This document shows, in pieces, positions 9,711-22,280 of a stretch of 64,000 nucleotides of DNA. Positions within the stretch are counted from its first letter, which is position 1. Each line of letters opens with the position of its first letter. The translations under genes were made by a program, and so were the position numbers. The DNA is from Flaccisagitta enflata (Eukaryota; Chaetognatha; Sagittoidea; Aphragmophora): assembly GCA_965153355.1 (NCBI GenBank), contig OZ231126.1:59334001-59398000 (forward strand). The letters are read 5' to 3'. The notes below the pieces were generated by a model, which was given only the letters and a program-made list of their open reading frames with translations, had not been told where the DNA came from and searched no databases.

Positions 9711-12700
9711 TAGGGCCAATGGTTTTTGCATCAAATCAATTGAACACCCCAGCCCGCAGCTTTTTTAAACAGACTATGTCTATACTATTGAAAACTACTT
9801 GCTATAAGACTTTTCTCCGTGATTTAGAGGTTCCAGTTTTGATATTTTGATCAGAACTGGATGGTGGTTGTGGTAAAAATGTCAAATTTAGGTCATTTTG
9901 GCCGCAAAATTGGGCCACTTTGCCTTAGAAATCGAACCTGAAATCCATGAGATTATAAAACTAGAGCTCAAGAGCTAACTAGAGGCGCAATCCGCATGTT
10001 TTTATCTTTATTCGTTTAGATTTGAGAGCATTTCAAAGATGAAAGGGTATGAGGGTCATTTTGCAGTGTCAATTTTAAAGACGATTTTGATTCTTTTCAC
10101 ATTTTTCAGTATTTCTCAGCTTTAGATGGACCAATTTGCATGAAATTGGTGATCAAATTGAAGAGTTTTTGCTGCTCTAGCTGATGGTAAAATTTTTTTT
10201 GATCGATTTTGCCCTCGATTTTTTTTATCGACTGCCAAAGCAGGTGTAAAAAAGTCACTTTTCTTAAAAATTGGGCAATTTTGGACAAAAAATTGGACCG
10301 CTTCCATTTCATAAAAATACTTGAAATCCATGAGCAAAATAAAGGACTGCTCAAAAGCTAACTAGTGGTGCAATCGGCACGTCAATATGTTTTGGCATTT
10401 AGATTTTACAAAACATCAAAGATCAAAGGGTATGTCAAAATGACCATTTATGGTAAATTTGGCCATTTTGGCCTCAATTTTGGGTCACTTTGCTGTAAAA
10501 ATCGATAAAAAAATCCATGAGAATATAAAACTAGAGCTCAAGAGCTAACTAATGGCGCAAACCGCATGTTTTTATCTTTATTTGTTTAGATTTGAGAGCA
10601 TTTCATAGATGAAAGGGTATGAGGGTCATTTTGCAGTGTCAATTTTAAAGGCAATTTTGACTCCTTTCACATTTTTCAGTATTTCTCAGCTTTAAATGCA
10701 CCAATTTGCATAAAATTGGTGATCAAATTGAAGAGTTTTTGCTGCTCTAGCTGATGGTAAAAAAAATTTTGATCGATTTTGCCCTAAATTTTTTTATTGA
10801 CTGCCAAAGCAGGTGTAAAAAAGTCAATTTTCTTTAAAATTGGGCAATTTTGGACAAAAAAATTAGACTACTTCTTTTTATTAAAAATACTTGAAATCCA
10901 TGAGCAAAATAAAGTACTGCTCAAGAGCTAACTAGTGGTGCAATCGGCATGTCAATATGTTTTTGAATTTAGATTTTACAGAACTTAAAAGATATAAGGG
11001 TATGTCAAAATGACCATTTATGGTGATTTTGGCCATTTTGGCCTCAATTTTGGGTCACTTTGTCATAGATATTGATAGGTAGTAGGTTGAAGTTCTTTCT
11101 GCCTAGATGCATTCATCGACATGACATCGAAATACTAGGCAAAAATGACATCTGACCTTTGAAGTCCTGTAGAATCATGACGCATCAAAATCTAGATGTG
11201 CTGATTGCACCACTGGTTACCGCATGGGCAGTAGTTAAATTTGCTCATAGATTTTAAGTCGTTTTAAGTCACGTGATATGCGTCTCTACACTCTGATTCG
11301 ACCGTCCATCTGTCCGTCCACCCAATCTTTTTATGTATTTTATTCTTGGACATCACTACTACTGCCCAAATGCTCCAGTGACCACAAACGCAGCCCTTGC
11401 CCACCCACATGCGACTAGGGTAGTCGTGTATCCAGCTTTGTTTCAACTGGAAGTTGCATAATCATACTACCAATTTCGCCTAATAAGCAATAATATCTGG
11501 CTTTTAGCACCTGCTTTGAGAGTCGATAGAATTTTTTGTGGGCCATATTGATCAAAAGTTTTTTCAGGATCGGCTGGAGCATCAAAAAATCTTCATTTTG
11601 GTCATCAATTTTACAATAATTGGTTCATTTTAATCCGAGTTATATCAAAATTTGTGAAAAGAGTCATATTGCCATTAAAATCACAACCGCAAAATGACCC
11701 TCATACCCTTTCATCTTTGAAATGCTCTAAAATCTCAACAAATTAAGATAGAAATATGCGGATTGCACCACTGGTTAGCTCTTGAGCTCTATTTTTATAA
11801 TCTCATGGATTTTTTTATCGATATCTATGACAAAGTGACCCAAAATTGAGGCAAAATGGCCAAAATCACCATAAATGGTCATTTTGACATACCCTTTTAT
11901 CTTTGAAGTTCTGTAAAATTTAAATTCAAAAACATATTGACATGCCAATTGCACCACCAGTTAGCTCTTGAGCAGTACTTTACTTTGCTCATGGATTTCA
12001 AGTATTTTTAAAAAATAGAAGTGGTCTAATTTTTTGTCCAAAATTGCCCAATTTTCAAGAAAATTTTTTTTACACCTGCTTTGGCAGTCAATAAAAAAAA
12101 TCAAGGGCAAAAATCGATCAAAAATTTTTTTACCATCAGCTAGAGCAGCAAAAACTCTTCAATTTGATCACCAATTTTATGCAAATTGGTCCATTTAAAG
12201 CTGAGAAATACTGAAAAATGTGAAAAGAGTCAAAATTGCCTTTAAAATTGACACTGCAAAATGACCCTCATACCCTTTCATCTTTGAAATGCTCTCAAAT
12301 CTAAACAAATAAAGATAAAAACATGCGGATTGCGCCATTAGTTAGCTCTTGAGCTCTAGTTTTATAATCTCATGAATTTTTTTATCGATTTTTACAGCAA
12401 AGTGACCCAAAATTGAGGCCAAAATGGCCAAATTTACCATAAATGGTCATTTTGACATACCCTTCGATCTTTGATGTTTTGTAAAATCTAAATGCCAAAA
12501 CATATTGACATGCCAATTGCACGACTAGTTAGCTTTTGAGCAGTACTTTATTTTGCTCATGGATTTCAAGTATTTTTAAGAAATGGAAGCGGTCCAATTT
12601 TTTGTCCAAAATTGCCCAATTTTTAAGAAAATTGACTTTTTTACACCTGCTTTGGCAGTCAATAAAAAAAATTGAGGGCAAAATCGATCAAAAATTTTTT

Positions 12701-13179
12701 TACCATCAGCTAGAGCAGCAAAAACTCTTCAATTTGGTCACCAATTTCATGCAAATTGGTCCATTTAAAGCTGAGAAACACTGAAAAATGTGAAAAGAGT
12801 CAAAATTGCCTTTAAAATTGACACTGCAAAATGACCCTCATACCCTTTCATCTTTGAAATGCTCTCAAATCTAAACAAATAAAGATAAAAACATGCGGAT
12901 TGCGCCACTAGTTAGCTCTTGAGCTCTAGTTTTATAATCTCATGGATTTTAGGTTCGATTTCTAAGGCAAAGTGGCCCAATTTTGCGGCCAAAATGACCT
13001 AAATTTGACATTTTTACCACAACCACCATCCAGTTCTGATCAAAATATCAAAACTGGAACCTCTAAATCACGGAGAAAAGTCATATAGCGAGTAGTTTTC
13101 AATAGTATAGACATAGTCTGTTTAAAAAAGCTGCGGGCTGGGGTGTTCAATTGATTTGATGCAAAAACCATTGGCCCTA
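9711..13179. mobile_element. Fold-back element with 8-bp target duplication (hAT-like)
   Basis: TIRs begin TAGGGCCAATGGTTTTTGCA, and the inverted arms each run more than 1.3 kb. The direct repeat ATGGTCAG at 9703-9710 and 13180-13187 is an exact 8-bp duplication of the GP target. Within each arm a unit of about 570 bp occurs about twice, so units are tandem within arms and inverted between arms. An 8-bp duplication plus a TAGGG start fits hAT (known: 8-bp duplication, YARNG ends). Matching 82-codon open frames in the two arms (10106-10354 minus, 12536-12784 plus) mirror the inverted repeat. No transposase is visible. Confidence 0.85.
11262..11442 (-). mobile_element. HE element, subfamily A, decayed
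   Basis: Lies at the centre of the fold-back element. On the minus strand the 5' part reads AACAAAGCTGGATACACGAC then AGTCGCATGTGGGTGGGC. The 3' part is a decayed hairpin near 11262-11290. It inserted into the loop region between the two arms. Confidence 0.65.
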
Positions 13180-13838
13180 ATGGTCAGCGGTTCCCGATGC
13201 CCTGTTTGGAGTGATCAAGTGAAGTAGTGGAGTGAGAGCAGGGCAGCGGCCTAAAGGGCCGGTGTCCTGTAGGACACAGGGGTGAATTTTGAGACGTCCT
13301 GAGACGGATTTGAAGTCGGGATGGCAGAATTTAGTCCAAAAGAGCGAATTTGAGGTTTGGGGTGCAAGCTTGAGGCCTAGAGGACAAATTTGAGGCTTTA
13401 AGAGTTGATTTAAGGCCTGGTTGGCGGATTTGAGGTCTGGAGGGCTGATTTGAGATCTGGAGGGCTGATTTGAGGTCTTGAGGGCAGATATGGGTCTAAA
13501 GAGCTGATTTGAGCTCTTGAGGGCTAAATTAAGGTTTGAAAGGGCAAATTAGAGGGCTCAGAGGGCCAAAATCATGCCTGAGAATGCAGAGTTGAGGCTC
13601 CCATGGTCAAGGGGGGGGGACAGAAGGACGAACGGGAGGACGGATGGAAAGACTGACAGAAGGACGGAAGGATGGACGGATGGACGGAAATTCCCCCTGT
13701 GTCCTACAGGACATCGGCCCTTTGGGGCCGCTGCCCAAAAAGCACCCTTTGAGGCCGCTGCCCTGCTCTCACCACATTTCATTGGCTAAACAAGCAAGGC
13801 AACGTGTACTGCTGACCATGTGCGATTGTTGGATGATT

Positions 13839-14432
13839 TCTATGATAATGTGAGTCTAATATTGGAGGTTCTGCAATTACACAAAAAACTAGACTTTAAA
13901 TGGCGGAAAAATAGAGAGGCTGTCTCAGATGGTGAAAAAAAAAGGGAATGAAAGGGAGAAAAATATCCGACCATTTGACCGTAATTTCTCACTACCAAGA
14001 CTTTGGTCCGAAGCTGGGTCACGGCCATGACATTGCAGGCCAAAAGGGCGAGTCGAGTGGACTGGAGTCAACGAGCTGGATTTCTACAATATGTAGATTG
14101 AGAACTGACAAGGAACACTTCCATCGAGATAATTAGGCCCCATACACGGTTATTAGTCTAGTCGCCTGCGGATGGGCAGGGCCCCTTGCCGAAGGGGTAG
14201 TGGTATAGTCGGCAGATTAAGCGTACGCCAGGGGGCATTTTTACTAGATGAAAGCGCATGAAAAACAAAAACAAACAGTTACAGACCAACAAATGGTTAG
14301 ATAGACCAACTGACCTATCGACGTGACAAATGTAAGATTCGCGTACTTGCAACAAATAAAGTATAACAAACCTGTGAGCGTGAATAAAAGGGAATAAATG
14401 AGAATGTGAGTATGAGTATGACCGTTCATACA
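13839..14432. other. Unassigned, with an HE remnant
   Basis: At about 14140-14355 there is a strongly decayed HE-A copy: CATACACGGTTATTAGTCTA, AGTCGCCTGCGGATGGGCAG, then a degenerate GACC tract. No gene seen. Confidence 0.4.
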
Positions 14433-14616
14433 TTTTTTGTCGCGTGCTACGCGACTCTACATCCCGCTATGTCGGTCCGTTGGTCCGTCACACTTTACTT
14501 TTTCGGTGTTTATGGGGCTTTTGGCTTTACTACTCCTGCCCAAATACTCCCCTAACCTCAAATATAGCCCCTGCCCATCCGCACGTAACTGGGGTAGCCG
14601 TGTGTCTGGCCTTGTT
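14433..14616 (-). mobile_element. HE element, subfamily A
   Basis: Both ends are present on the minus strand: AACAAGGCCAGACACACGGC at the 5' end and GTCGCG-TAGCA-CGCGAC at the 3' end. The 5' S word reads GTTACGTGC, two changes from the complement of the 3' arm. Both are at one CpG. Confidence 0.8.
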
Positions 14617-14678
14617 GTCTTTCTCTAGGGGTGAAAACGTCCATCCGCGTCAACATTATTCAGGACTTTGGGAATGTA

Positions 14679-15563
14679 AACAAGCCCGATCAGGCAACGA
14701 TGCATCCTGACTGTGTCTCTGCGTGTGTTGACTTTGGCGCTCGACATGGACAGACAGATAGATGAGAAGATACAGTATCATAAGAGGCTCTTAAAACATC
14801 TTAAGACGCACTGAAAATTACCATAGAATTTGCTACCCTAGCTAGATAAGTCATGAAATTTATAGAATGAAATTTAATGACAATTTTTGTTTTTATGTTT
14901 TCATGTAAACTGTCAACAGCCATATTTTGCATACATTGACTTGCATATGCACGTTTTGATATCCAATCCTTTGGTTTACAGCTGAAAAGATATGCGAAAT
15001 ACAATAAAAAACTCATTTTGTCAATGTACCATGGCTCATTGAAAATTTTAAATTTGCATAGAAAATCAAAGTATCAACAAAACAAGAACATAGCGCGATT
15101 CCTAAAACCCAAACTGAGGGCGCTATGTTCTTATTTTAATGATATTTCGATTTTTTATGCAAATTTAAAATTTTCAGTGAGCAGTTACTGAAACGATTGT
15201 CATTATTTTTTTTACTTTTTAGTCTCATCAAAATCGAATTTCCTTCAATCTTTTTGCATTTTTGTCATTTGACAATAACAGATCGGTTTTCTCATGTAAG
15301 TTTACACATTTAAGTACAAAAAAATAAACACAAGCATTGACCTATGCAAAAATAGTAAAGTGAACAGTATCTTTGTCCTCTGGGTAAATTCCTCTTACTC
15401 TAATTTCAGTGCGTCTTAACGAGTGTTTGACTCGATGCGTGACATCCTCGCGGCTGAAAATTGCCAAAAACTGCGATTTTCAAGGAGGCGTAAGGGACGA
15501 ACGAACCGACCGACCGACGGACGGACAGACCCTCTTATAGAGATGCGAGGACGCATCTAAAAA
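14679..15563 (+). mobile_element. HE element, subfamily D, with nested insertion
   Basis: 5' end AACAAGCCCGATCAGGC (stem GCC/GGC), S = GATGCATCCT, then GACTGTGTCTCTGCGTGT, which is shared with the D copy at 48220. The 3' end is CCCTCTTATAGAG, AGATGCG-AGGA-CGCATCT, CTAAAAA. Removing the TTAA element at 14805-15415 leaves about 270 bp, close to the 297 bp of the other D copy. Confidence 0.85.
14805..15415. mobile_element. TIR element with TTAA duplication (piggyBac-type, non-autonomous)
   Basis: Ends GACGCACTGAAAATTA and its inverted match TAATTTCAGTGCGTC are flanked by TTAA at 14801-14804 and 15416-15419. A TTAA target is the hallmark of piggyBac-type elements. An inner inverted repeat with TTTAAATTTGCATA lies at about 15040-15180. 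About 611 bp, non-coding. Confidence 0.75.
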
Positions 15564-15742
15564 TGTCAGAAAATGTGAAAGGAGAAAGAGGAAGAGGAAG
15601 GACAACGGCAGGCAAAAGGATGATCAAGACTCGAGAAATACACACGCTATACAACTGGAAGCAAAATAGACAGTCTCAATTGGGAGGAGGAAGACGTTCA
15701 AGGGCAAAATTGGCAAAGCCCTTTCTTTGACTAAAGCACTAC

Positions 15743-15933
<191 letters not shown>

Positions 15934-16057
15934 GACTTAGGTACCTTGAAGCCATCAATCAAGTAATTACCTCATGCCTCTTCACTAGTTTTTTTTTCCA
16001 GATTCCGTTGTCCTTGAAACTGATGATGGGAACTTGGCGGTGGAGACATGGAGTGAA

Positions 16058-16240
<183 letters not shown>

Positions 16241-16869
16241 CGCGAGAAACGCGCACACATACATATAAAACGTGCGCGGGCCCCAGATAGTGGGCTTAAA
16301 AGATACAAGGTTGACTACTGACTAGATTGTTTTGTAGACATAGATTGTCAGCAAATAACACGATTAAACCCAATCTCGTAAAGAATCATGGTGTTGGGCC
16401 TTGTTCAATGATCATGTCAAGCTCAAGTGGCAGCTGAAGAAAAATTGTACTAACGGGCAGGAATCCAGCGAATGAAAGACGGAAATGCATAACCTTTGAG
16501 GCACAGACGAACGCTGGAACTGAGAAAAATAACAGAGGCAAGGGCGCCATTTGCTATTCATCATTCTCCTACGCTGTGAGAATGTCAGTGCCGAAATTCT
16601 CTTGATCATTGATGGTTGTGTTAACACGCTGTCTTCTCTTGTAAAATCATTTATCTTGTCACGCAGCTTGGAAGAAACCATCGTTTCTCATGCTCTTTTC
16701 TCAGTTTATAGTGAAGGAAAAGATAAAGTATCATGCACAGGAGGACCCATCGTTTCCCTACAGTCATCTTTATCTTTCCTCAGGTTTATGTGGTTTGTTT
16801 ATATTCGTCAACTATGAAGCGACAGATTTTTACGATGTTGATTTCAAGGCGGCAAAAATGGATTAGATT
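16241..16869. other. No feature recognised
   Basis: Contains open frames of up to about 90 codons on each strand but no recognisable domain or convincing splice structure. Confidence 0.4.
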
Positions 16870-17021
16870 ACAAAGGCCGGATACGCGGCCATCAGTTGCG
16901 GACGGGTGGGCAGGGGCGGAAATGCGCGTTTTACCACTTTTCGACTCGATCATCACGGACCGACGGACGGACGGACCGACGGACAAAGCCTCTTATAGAG
17001 TTGCGTGTCTGCAACTAAAAA
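16870..17021 (+). mobile_element. HE element, short copy, A-type 5' end with GTTGCG stem
   Basis: 152 bp. The 5' hairpin is GGCCG-GATACG-CGGCC, S is GTTGCGGAC, followed by GGGTGGGCAGGGGC, the GACGGACGGACC tract, CAAAGCCTCTTATAGAG, 3' hairpin GTTGCG-TGTC-TGCAAC and CTAAAAA. S and the 3' arm differ by one transition at a CpG. Confidence 0.85.
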
Positions 17022-17061
17022 GAAAACAAACAAATTGAGTAACAAATGCAAGAGCAGTTTT

Positions 17062-17174
<113 letters not shown>

Positions 17175-17473
17175 GTTTTGCTGTTGTTGTTTCCGCTGTC
17201 TTGCATTATTGTGCAATTCCTCTTGAATATCTCATCTTTGCCAAAAATGTACGATGGAACTTGGAAGATGACTATCAAGAGAACTCGGACGATTGGTTAG
17301 TTGATGATTTGTCAGTGGTTGGTCAGGGGATGGTAAGTTGATGATTGGTTGCTGGCATTTATTGATGAACTTAGTCTCTTTAAAACTGACATTCTTACGT
17401 GGGCTCATATGAAATACACAGAAAATCCGAATATCCACCACCTTAGCCAAAATTTCTTCCTCAGCATTTCCTC

Positions 17474-17528
17474 TGCCCACCCGCATGTCGACTGGGGTAG
17501 CCGTGTCACCCGCGTATCTGGCCTTGTT
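17474..17528 (-). mobile_element. HE element, 5' end fragment, subfamily A
   Basis: On the minus strand: AACAAGGCCAGATACGCGGG, CACGGCTACCCC, then AGTCGACATGCGGGTGGGC. No 3' end found nearby. Confidence 0.65.
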
Positions 17529-17673
17529 GTTTGAGAAAGGAAGATATCTATCAGAAAACAAAGACAATCATTGAAACGCGCAAAGTCACTTAATGGCGCA
17601 CGTGATCGCACGCGCACGCGCGCAAGTATTAGAAGGCGCAAGCTCTCTCATTCTCAATCTAGCCTATTTTGGG

Positions 17674-17860
<187 letters not shown>

Positions 17861-17967
17861 CCCGTGAACCGGCAGTACCCGTGAACACCAAATTGTGAGT
17901 ATCATGCACTTAGTAAACTATATGAGAAAGGCACATATATATAGTTGGAAAATATGCGAAGAGTTTT

Positions 17968-18030
17968 TTCTTGATAAATGATAAATGATAAATGATTAAT
18001 AATAAATGATAAATGATAAATGATAAATGA
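17968..18030. repeat. (ATAAATG)n short tandem repeat
   Basis: About eight units of TGATAAA. Confidence 0.9.
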
Positions 18031-18379
18031 ATAGAATCGCATTGGTTTAGAATTGGAATTGGGCTTTGAAGGATGAAAATTAACACCCTGCAGTTTGCCA
18101 AACGGTGATTCTGAATTAGATAAGCCCCAAAAAGTAGAAGTTGAGTGGTATTTGAGTTTTCAGTTTTGAAGCAAAGATTTATGACCCAAGACTAATCATG
18201 GGACTATAAGAATGTGTGCACGCGACAAAATAATAAACTAAAATTGTCGGTGCATCATAGGTCATGGGCCACTTGTCGACCGCTTCTTTACAAGGAAGAA
18301 AAGAGAATACAACAAGGCCAAGTTATGGGCTTTTGGCCGGTATGTGCGCCTCGCTTATTTACAATATTTGTATGAACAT

Positions 18380-18466
18380 TTTGAATGAATGAATGAATAA
18401 ATGAATGAATGAATGAATGAATGAATGAATGAATGAATGAATGAATGAATGAATGAATGAATAAAT
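18380..18466. repeat. (GAAT)n microsatellite
   Basis: About 20 units of GAAT with two variants. Confidence 0.95.
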
Positions 18467-18504
18467 GTGTGAAGGCAGTAAAGTGACCGGACTGGATTAA
18501 GAAG

Positions 18505-18609
18505 TAGGAATGAGCTGTTTTGCGCAGTTTTGTGACCGACTAAACAACCAACCGACCAACCGATGGACGGACATGACCTCTTTTAGATGTGCGAGGAAGC
18601 ACATAAAAA
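18505..18609 (+). mobile_element. HE element, 3' part, ATGTGC stem
   Basis: The GACC/AACC tract is followed by ACCTCTTTTAG, the hairpin ATGTGC-GAGGAA-GCACAT and TAAAAA. This stem differs from AGATGC and AGGTGC in other copies but pairs perfectly. Confidence 0.75.
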
Positions 18610-18891
18610 GAGAAAACGAAAAAAAGCTGAAGAAGATGAATGCGGATAGATTGAATGAAGGAGCGCCAAAAGCAGTCGTCGGCAAAAGGAGGAAGAGAGT
18701 GGTTCATATATTGAATACGGCGTAAGATTTAGAGTCTTTCTGGGAAGGAAATTGAGTCGCGAAAAAAGCGACGAGGCGAAAAATTTGTGAGCTTTTCTGC
18801 TTTTGTGAGTTTTTGTGATTCCGTCGCCTCCAAATCTACTTTTTCCCTTTTTTCCGACTTTTTTTTTCTTCCTTCTTTTTTGGCAGCGGCC

Positions 18892-19329
18892 CCAAAGGGC
18901 AGATGTCCTATAGGACACAAGAGTAGAATATATTCTTGCGTTTATTCATATGTCCATCTGTATATCCATATGTTTGCCTCTTGGGCCCAAATCTGACTCT
19001 TTCAGACCCCAAATCGCCCCTTTCAGACCCAAAATTGACTATTTTAGTTCTAAAATCAGTCCTCTCTGGCCTCAAATCAGCTCTCTCCGGCCTAAATTCT
19101 AGTCTCTCAGGTCTTTATATAGCTTATTAATTTTTGCTCTCAGGCCTCAAATCTGCCCTCAGCCTTAATTAGCTCCCAGAATCCTAAAATCATATTAGGT
19201 AATTTACCACTGTGCCCTACAGGACACCGGTCCTTTGAAGCCAATGCCTTGTTCTCACTCCACTTCTTTCACAGATCACTCCAAGCAGGGCATCGGGTAC
19301 CACTGACCATGTACAATCCTTGGATGACT
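18892..19329. mobile_element. GP element
   Basis: The left TIR starts at GGCAGCGGCCCCAAAGGGC and the right TIR runs to TCCTTGGATGACT. The core is an array of about 20-bp CTCAAATCAGCTCTCTCCGG units. The outer left part is absent. The unbroken right end (ATCACTCCAAGCAGGGCATC) gives the empty-site sequence for the TA insertion at 5771-6533. Confidence 0.75.
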
Positions 19330-19394
19330 TTTTTTTTGTTTTGTTTCTTTGTTTCCTTCTCACTATCTTTTTTCTCTTTTGTTCCATCTTTTTT

Positions 19395-19407
19395 CTCTTT
19401 TTCTCTC

Positions 19408-19447
<40 letters not shown>
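19395..19447. repeat. (CTTT)n microsatellite
   Basis: Short CTTT tract following a T- and C-rich stretch. Confidence 0.9.
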
Positions 19448-19577
19448 GTTCATTATTTTGAACCCATCACTATCGTTATTGTTGTCATGGCCATTGCCCT
19501 CGGTGAATGGAGCGATCGGAAAATGATGTTTTAACCATCGAAACAATGCTCGAATAAATGACGGCATTTGAGAGTTA

Positions 19578-20325
19578 CAGTAGATGTCGTCTAGACTTGG
19601 TAATATAGGGAAGCTCATAACCTGAGTATCAGTACAGTGAGAAGATGGATATTTTGCTAGTCTAATGTATAGACCCTAAAGGGTTGACGATGGGGTATAG
19701 CATCCCCCTACAACTTAACTTAGAAAAAAATCTTTGTGTAAAAAACTTTAAGATCAATCATGTTTTTTTGCAGAATTTCAGCTTCATTGATTTGCTTAAA
19801 TTGTAAAACCAGTCTGGAATTTGCACCTGGAACCTTTAATTTTAAATAAACTGATCATAATAAATTTGAGGTCAAGTGAGTTAACCACCGGACCAATTCC
19901 AGCAGCTGTTACAGCAGAGCAAATTTGATTTAGCACAATTGAACCCCACTTTAACGGACCCACTTTTAATAGAATTCCCTTAATGAAAGATACTAATTCT
20001 TGGTCCCTTAAACCAGTTTTCTTTAATTTCATTTATTTGCTATGATAGAATTTTGCCCAAAATGGAATCTATTGGTCTCCTGAAATCTGTTGAAGCAGGG
20101 TTTAACTGTAGATTTAAAAAAAATTTCCTATCCACGGAGCTACCATACTTATCGTCAACCCTATATGACATAAAGTTTTCAAAAACGTTTTCCTAAAGTT
20201 TTTTGTAAGATACTTTTGGTCGCACATTTCATAAGCATTACACGCACACAGTTTTATTTTATTTACATAAAAGATATTTAGGATATAAGGGCCCCCATAT
20301 TTCCAAGTATAGACGACATCTACTG
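19578..20325. mobile_element. TIR element with TA duplication and tRNA-like core, copy 1
   Basis: Ends CAGTAGATGTCGTCTAGACT and inverted AGTATAGACGACATCTACTG, flanked by TA at 19576-19577 and 20326-20327. Inside on the minus strand is a tRNA-like box A (positions 19885-19895). A Tigger-like insertion remnant lies at about 19940-20112 (CCCCACTTTAACGGACCC). CAGT ends with TA duplication fit Tc1/mariner. Confidence 0.8.
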
Positions 20326-20655
20326 TACCAACCGACTACTAGGGGGCTTTTGCAACGACCACCAACATATGTTCAACTGGATGTTTTATTGGACAACTTG
20401 GAAATCTGCCGCATCCCATTTCCTTGCCATTTCCTTGCCCAAGCTGTCACCCCATCCCTTCTTTTTTCTTTTTCCTTGCCTTAGCCTTTTTTTCTGTATT
20501 TTTTTTGTGCAAGTATTAAAGAGGAAATCGTATGAATATATCCGTCTTTGCTAGATTTTTTAGTTTACCCACCTCTTCTTGCTCTGTAACCTATTATGCG
20601 TTTGCTTTCAATATACGTTTTGGGGAAATTCAGTTACAATCTGCCATCTCTGACT

Positions 20656-21148
20656 TACAAGCACTTGGCTGAGTAACAACCTTCTTTATAACAACATTGA
20701 GGCTCAAAATGTCAAAAAAATTAGAACATTTCTAGGAACATCGTCAGCCTCAGAAAATTAAAAATATAACAACATTTCAGCCTCAAATCCAACCAATGAC
20801 AACTTTTCTCTTAGATTTGCTATAATTTCCGTTGCATTCGATTGTAACATGCAGCGGTTTCATAGAAGAGTAGCTTTTTCTACTGTATTTCAGTTATAAC
20901 AATATTTTGTTCCTGATTTTGAACGGTTGTTCTCCTTTAATTCATTCCTTTTCTAGATCCCTGTTATTCCAGAGAAAGCAGCAAAAGGAATGATGGTACA
21001 GACATTCTAATCAATCGTTATATTAGAAGATTGATGAAAAAAAAATAACAACAGTTTAGCAACGGTTTGAGCCTCATATCGTCTTTCAAATAACAACATT
21101 GAGCCTCAGAAAAAAATAACCCGTTGTTACTCAGCCAAGTGTGTGTAT
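20656..21148. mobile_element. TIR element, CACTTGGCTGAGTAACAAC family, copy 1
   Basis: Ends ACTTGGCTGAGTAACAAC and inverted GTTGTTACTCAGCCAAGT. The interior repeats TAACAACATTGAGGCTCA-type modules. Copy 2 (49668-50151, in intron 1 of the aminopeptidase gene) matches along its length. About 493 bp. I could not define a target duplication. Confidence 0.8.
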
Positions 21149-21306
21149 CACACCCTCACCCTTTTACCAGTGAATCATCTCACTCTGTTGTTCTTTTATG
21201 TCAAAATATGCCATGTGATATGATCGGTGGAACAACATTCCTCACTATACCCAACTGAATTAAATGGAAGAGGGCCGTGTGAGCTATCTCTCAGTCAAAT
21301 CATGTA

Positions 21307-21718
21307 CAGTAGATGTCGTCTATACTTGGAAATACAGGGCCCCTCATATCCTAATTACCATTTGTGCAAATGAAATGAAACTGTGTGTGTATAATGCTTA
21401 TGTCTTATTGGGTTGACGATGGGGTATGGCAGCTCTGTTAATAGAAAATTCTTTTAAATATACTAAATCAAATTTGCTTGGATGACTCAGCTTCTGGAAT
21501 TGGTCTAGTGGTTAACTCACCTGACTACAGATTTATCTTGATCAGTTTATTTAGTCCCAGTTTATTTTCTTCCTAGGGTAAGCCATAGGGGTATGCCATA
21601 CCCCATCGTCAACCCCTTAGGGTCTATGCATTATATCAGCGAAATATCAGTCCCCTCACCATACTGATGCTCAGGTTATGAGCTCCCCCGTATTTCCAAG
21701 TCTAGACGACATCTACTG
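21307..21718. mobile_element. TIR element with TA duplication and tRNA-like core, copy 2
   Basis: 412 bp between TA at 21305-21306 and 21719-21720. Ends CAGTAGATGTCGTCTATACT and its inverted match. The tRNA-like part is on the plus strand here. Confidence 0.85.
21490..21565 (+). other. tRNA-like segment (box A only)
   Basis: TGGTCTAGTGGTTAACTCAC at 21501-21520 matches the tRNA D-arm/box A pattern (TRGYNNANNNG). The expected box B is lost here but is intact in the copy at 62856-62866. Not a working tRNA. Confidence 0.6.
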
Positions 21719-21962
21719 TAGGTCTATGGCCACGCTTATAATTTCAGTGGTTCCCTTGTTCATTCTGAACTCCATTGCCCTTTTTCCTCGTTTCTCCCCG
21801 CATCTGGGAGTTCCCAGTCGCGTCCCAAAAATCGACGAGCGATTCCCATTTTTAGTCACAGTCAAGGCCTCATTTTTTGGCGTTTCTCGTTCTAACGAAA
21901 TGACTACAAGCAAATGGGCTGGCAAACGACTGCGGGAAGCGCAAAAACCGATCCAAACAAGC

Positions 21963-22146
<184 letters not shown>

Positions 22147-22179
22147 CAAAAATAACATTTGCGATGCAACAAAACAAAT

Positions 22180-22186
22180 GACAACG

Positions 22187-22279
<93 letters not shown>
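22180..22279. repeat. (AAC)n then (GAC)n microsatellites
   Basis: AAC units pass directly into GAC units at about 22236. Confidence 0.95.

Positions 22280-22280
<1 letters not shown>

Larger units (their letters stand above)
9685..13838. mobile_element. GP element split by a 3.47-kb insertion
   Basis: The left outer end TAGTCATCCAAGGATCGC (9685-9710) is separated from the rest (13188-13838) by another element. Rejoined, it reads like the GP end at 6536-6582. The inner part has the usual palindromes, a core of ~21-bp GATTTGAGGTCTGGAGGGCT units, a GGAC tract and a right TIR at 13690-13838, where the CGGCCCC...CCGCTGCCC portion is partly duplicated. About 680 bp without the insertion. Confidence 0.8.

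Noticed and set aside
10106-12784. Matching 82-codon open frames (10106-10354 minus and 12536-12784 plus)
   Set aside because: They are the same stretch in the two inverted arms of one fold-back element. The peptide has no recognisable domain, and related units elsewhere in the arms are not open.
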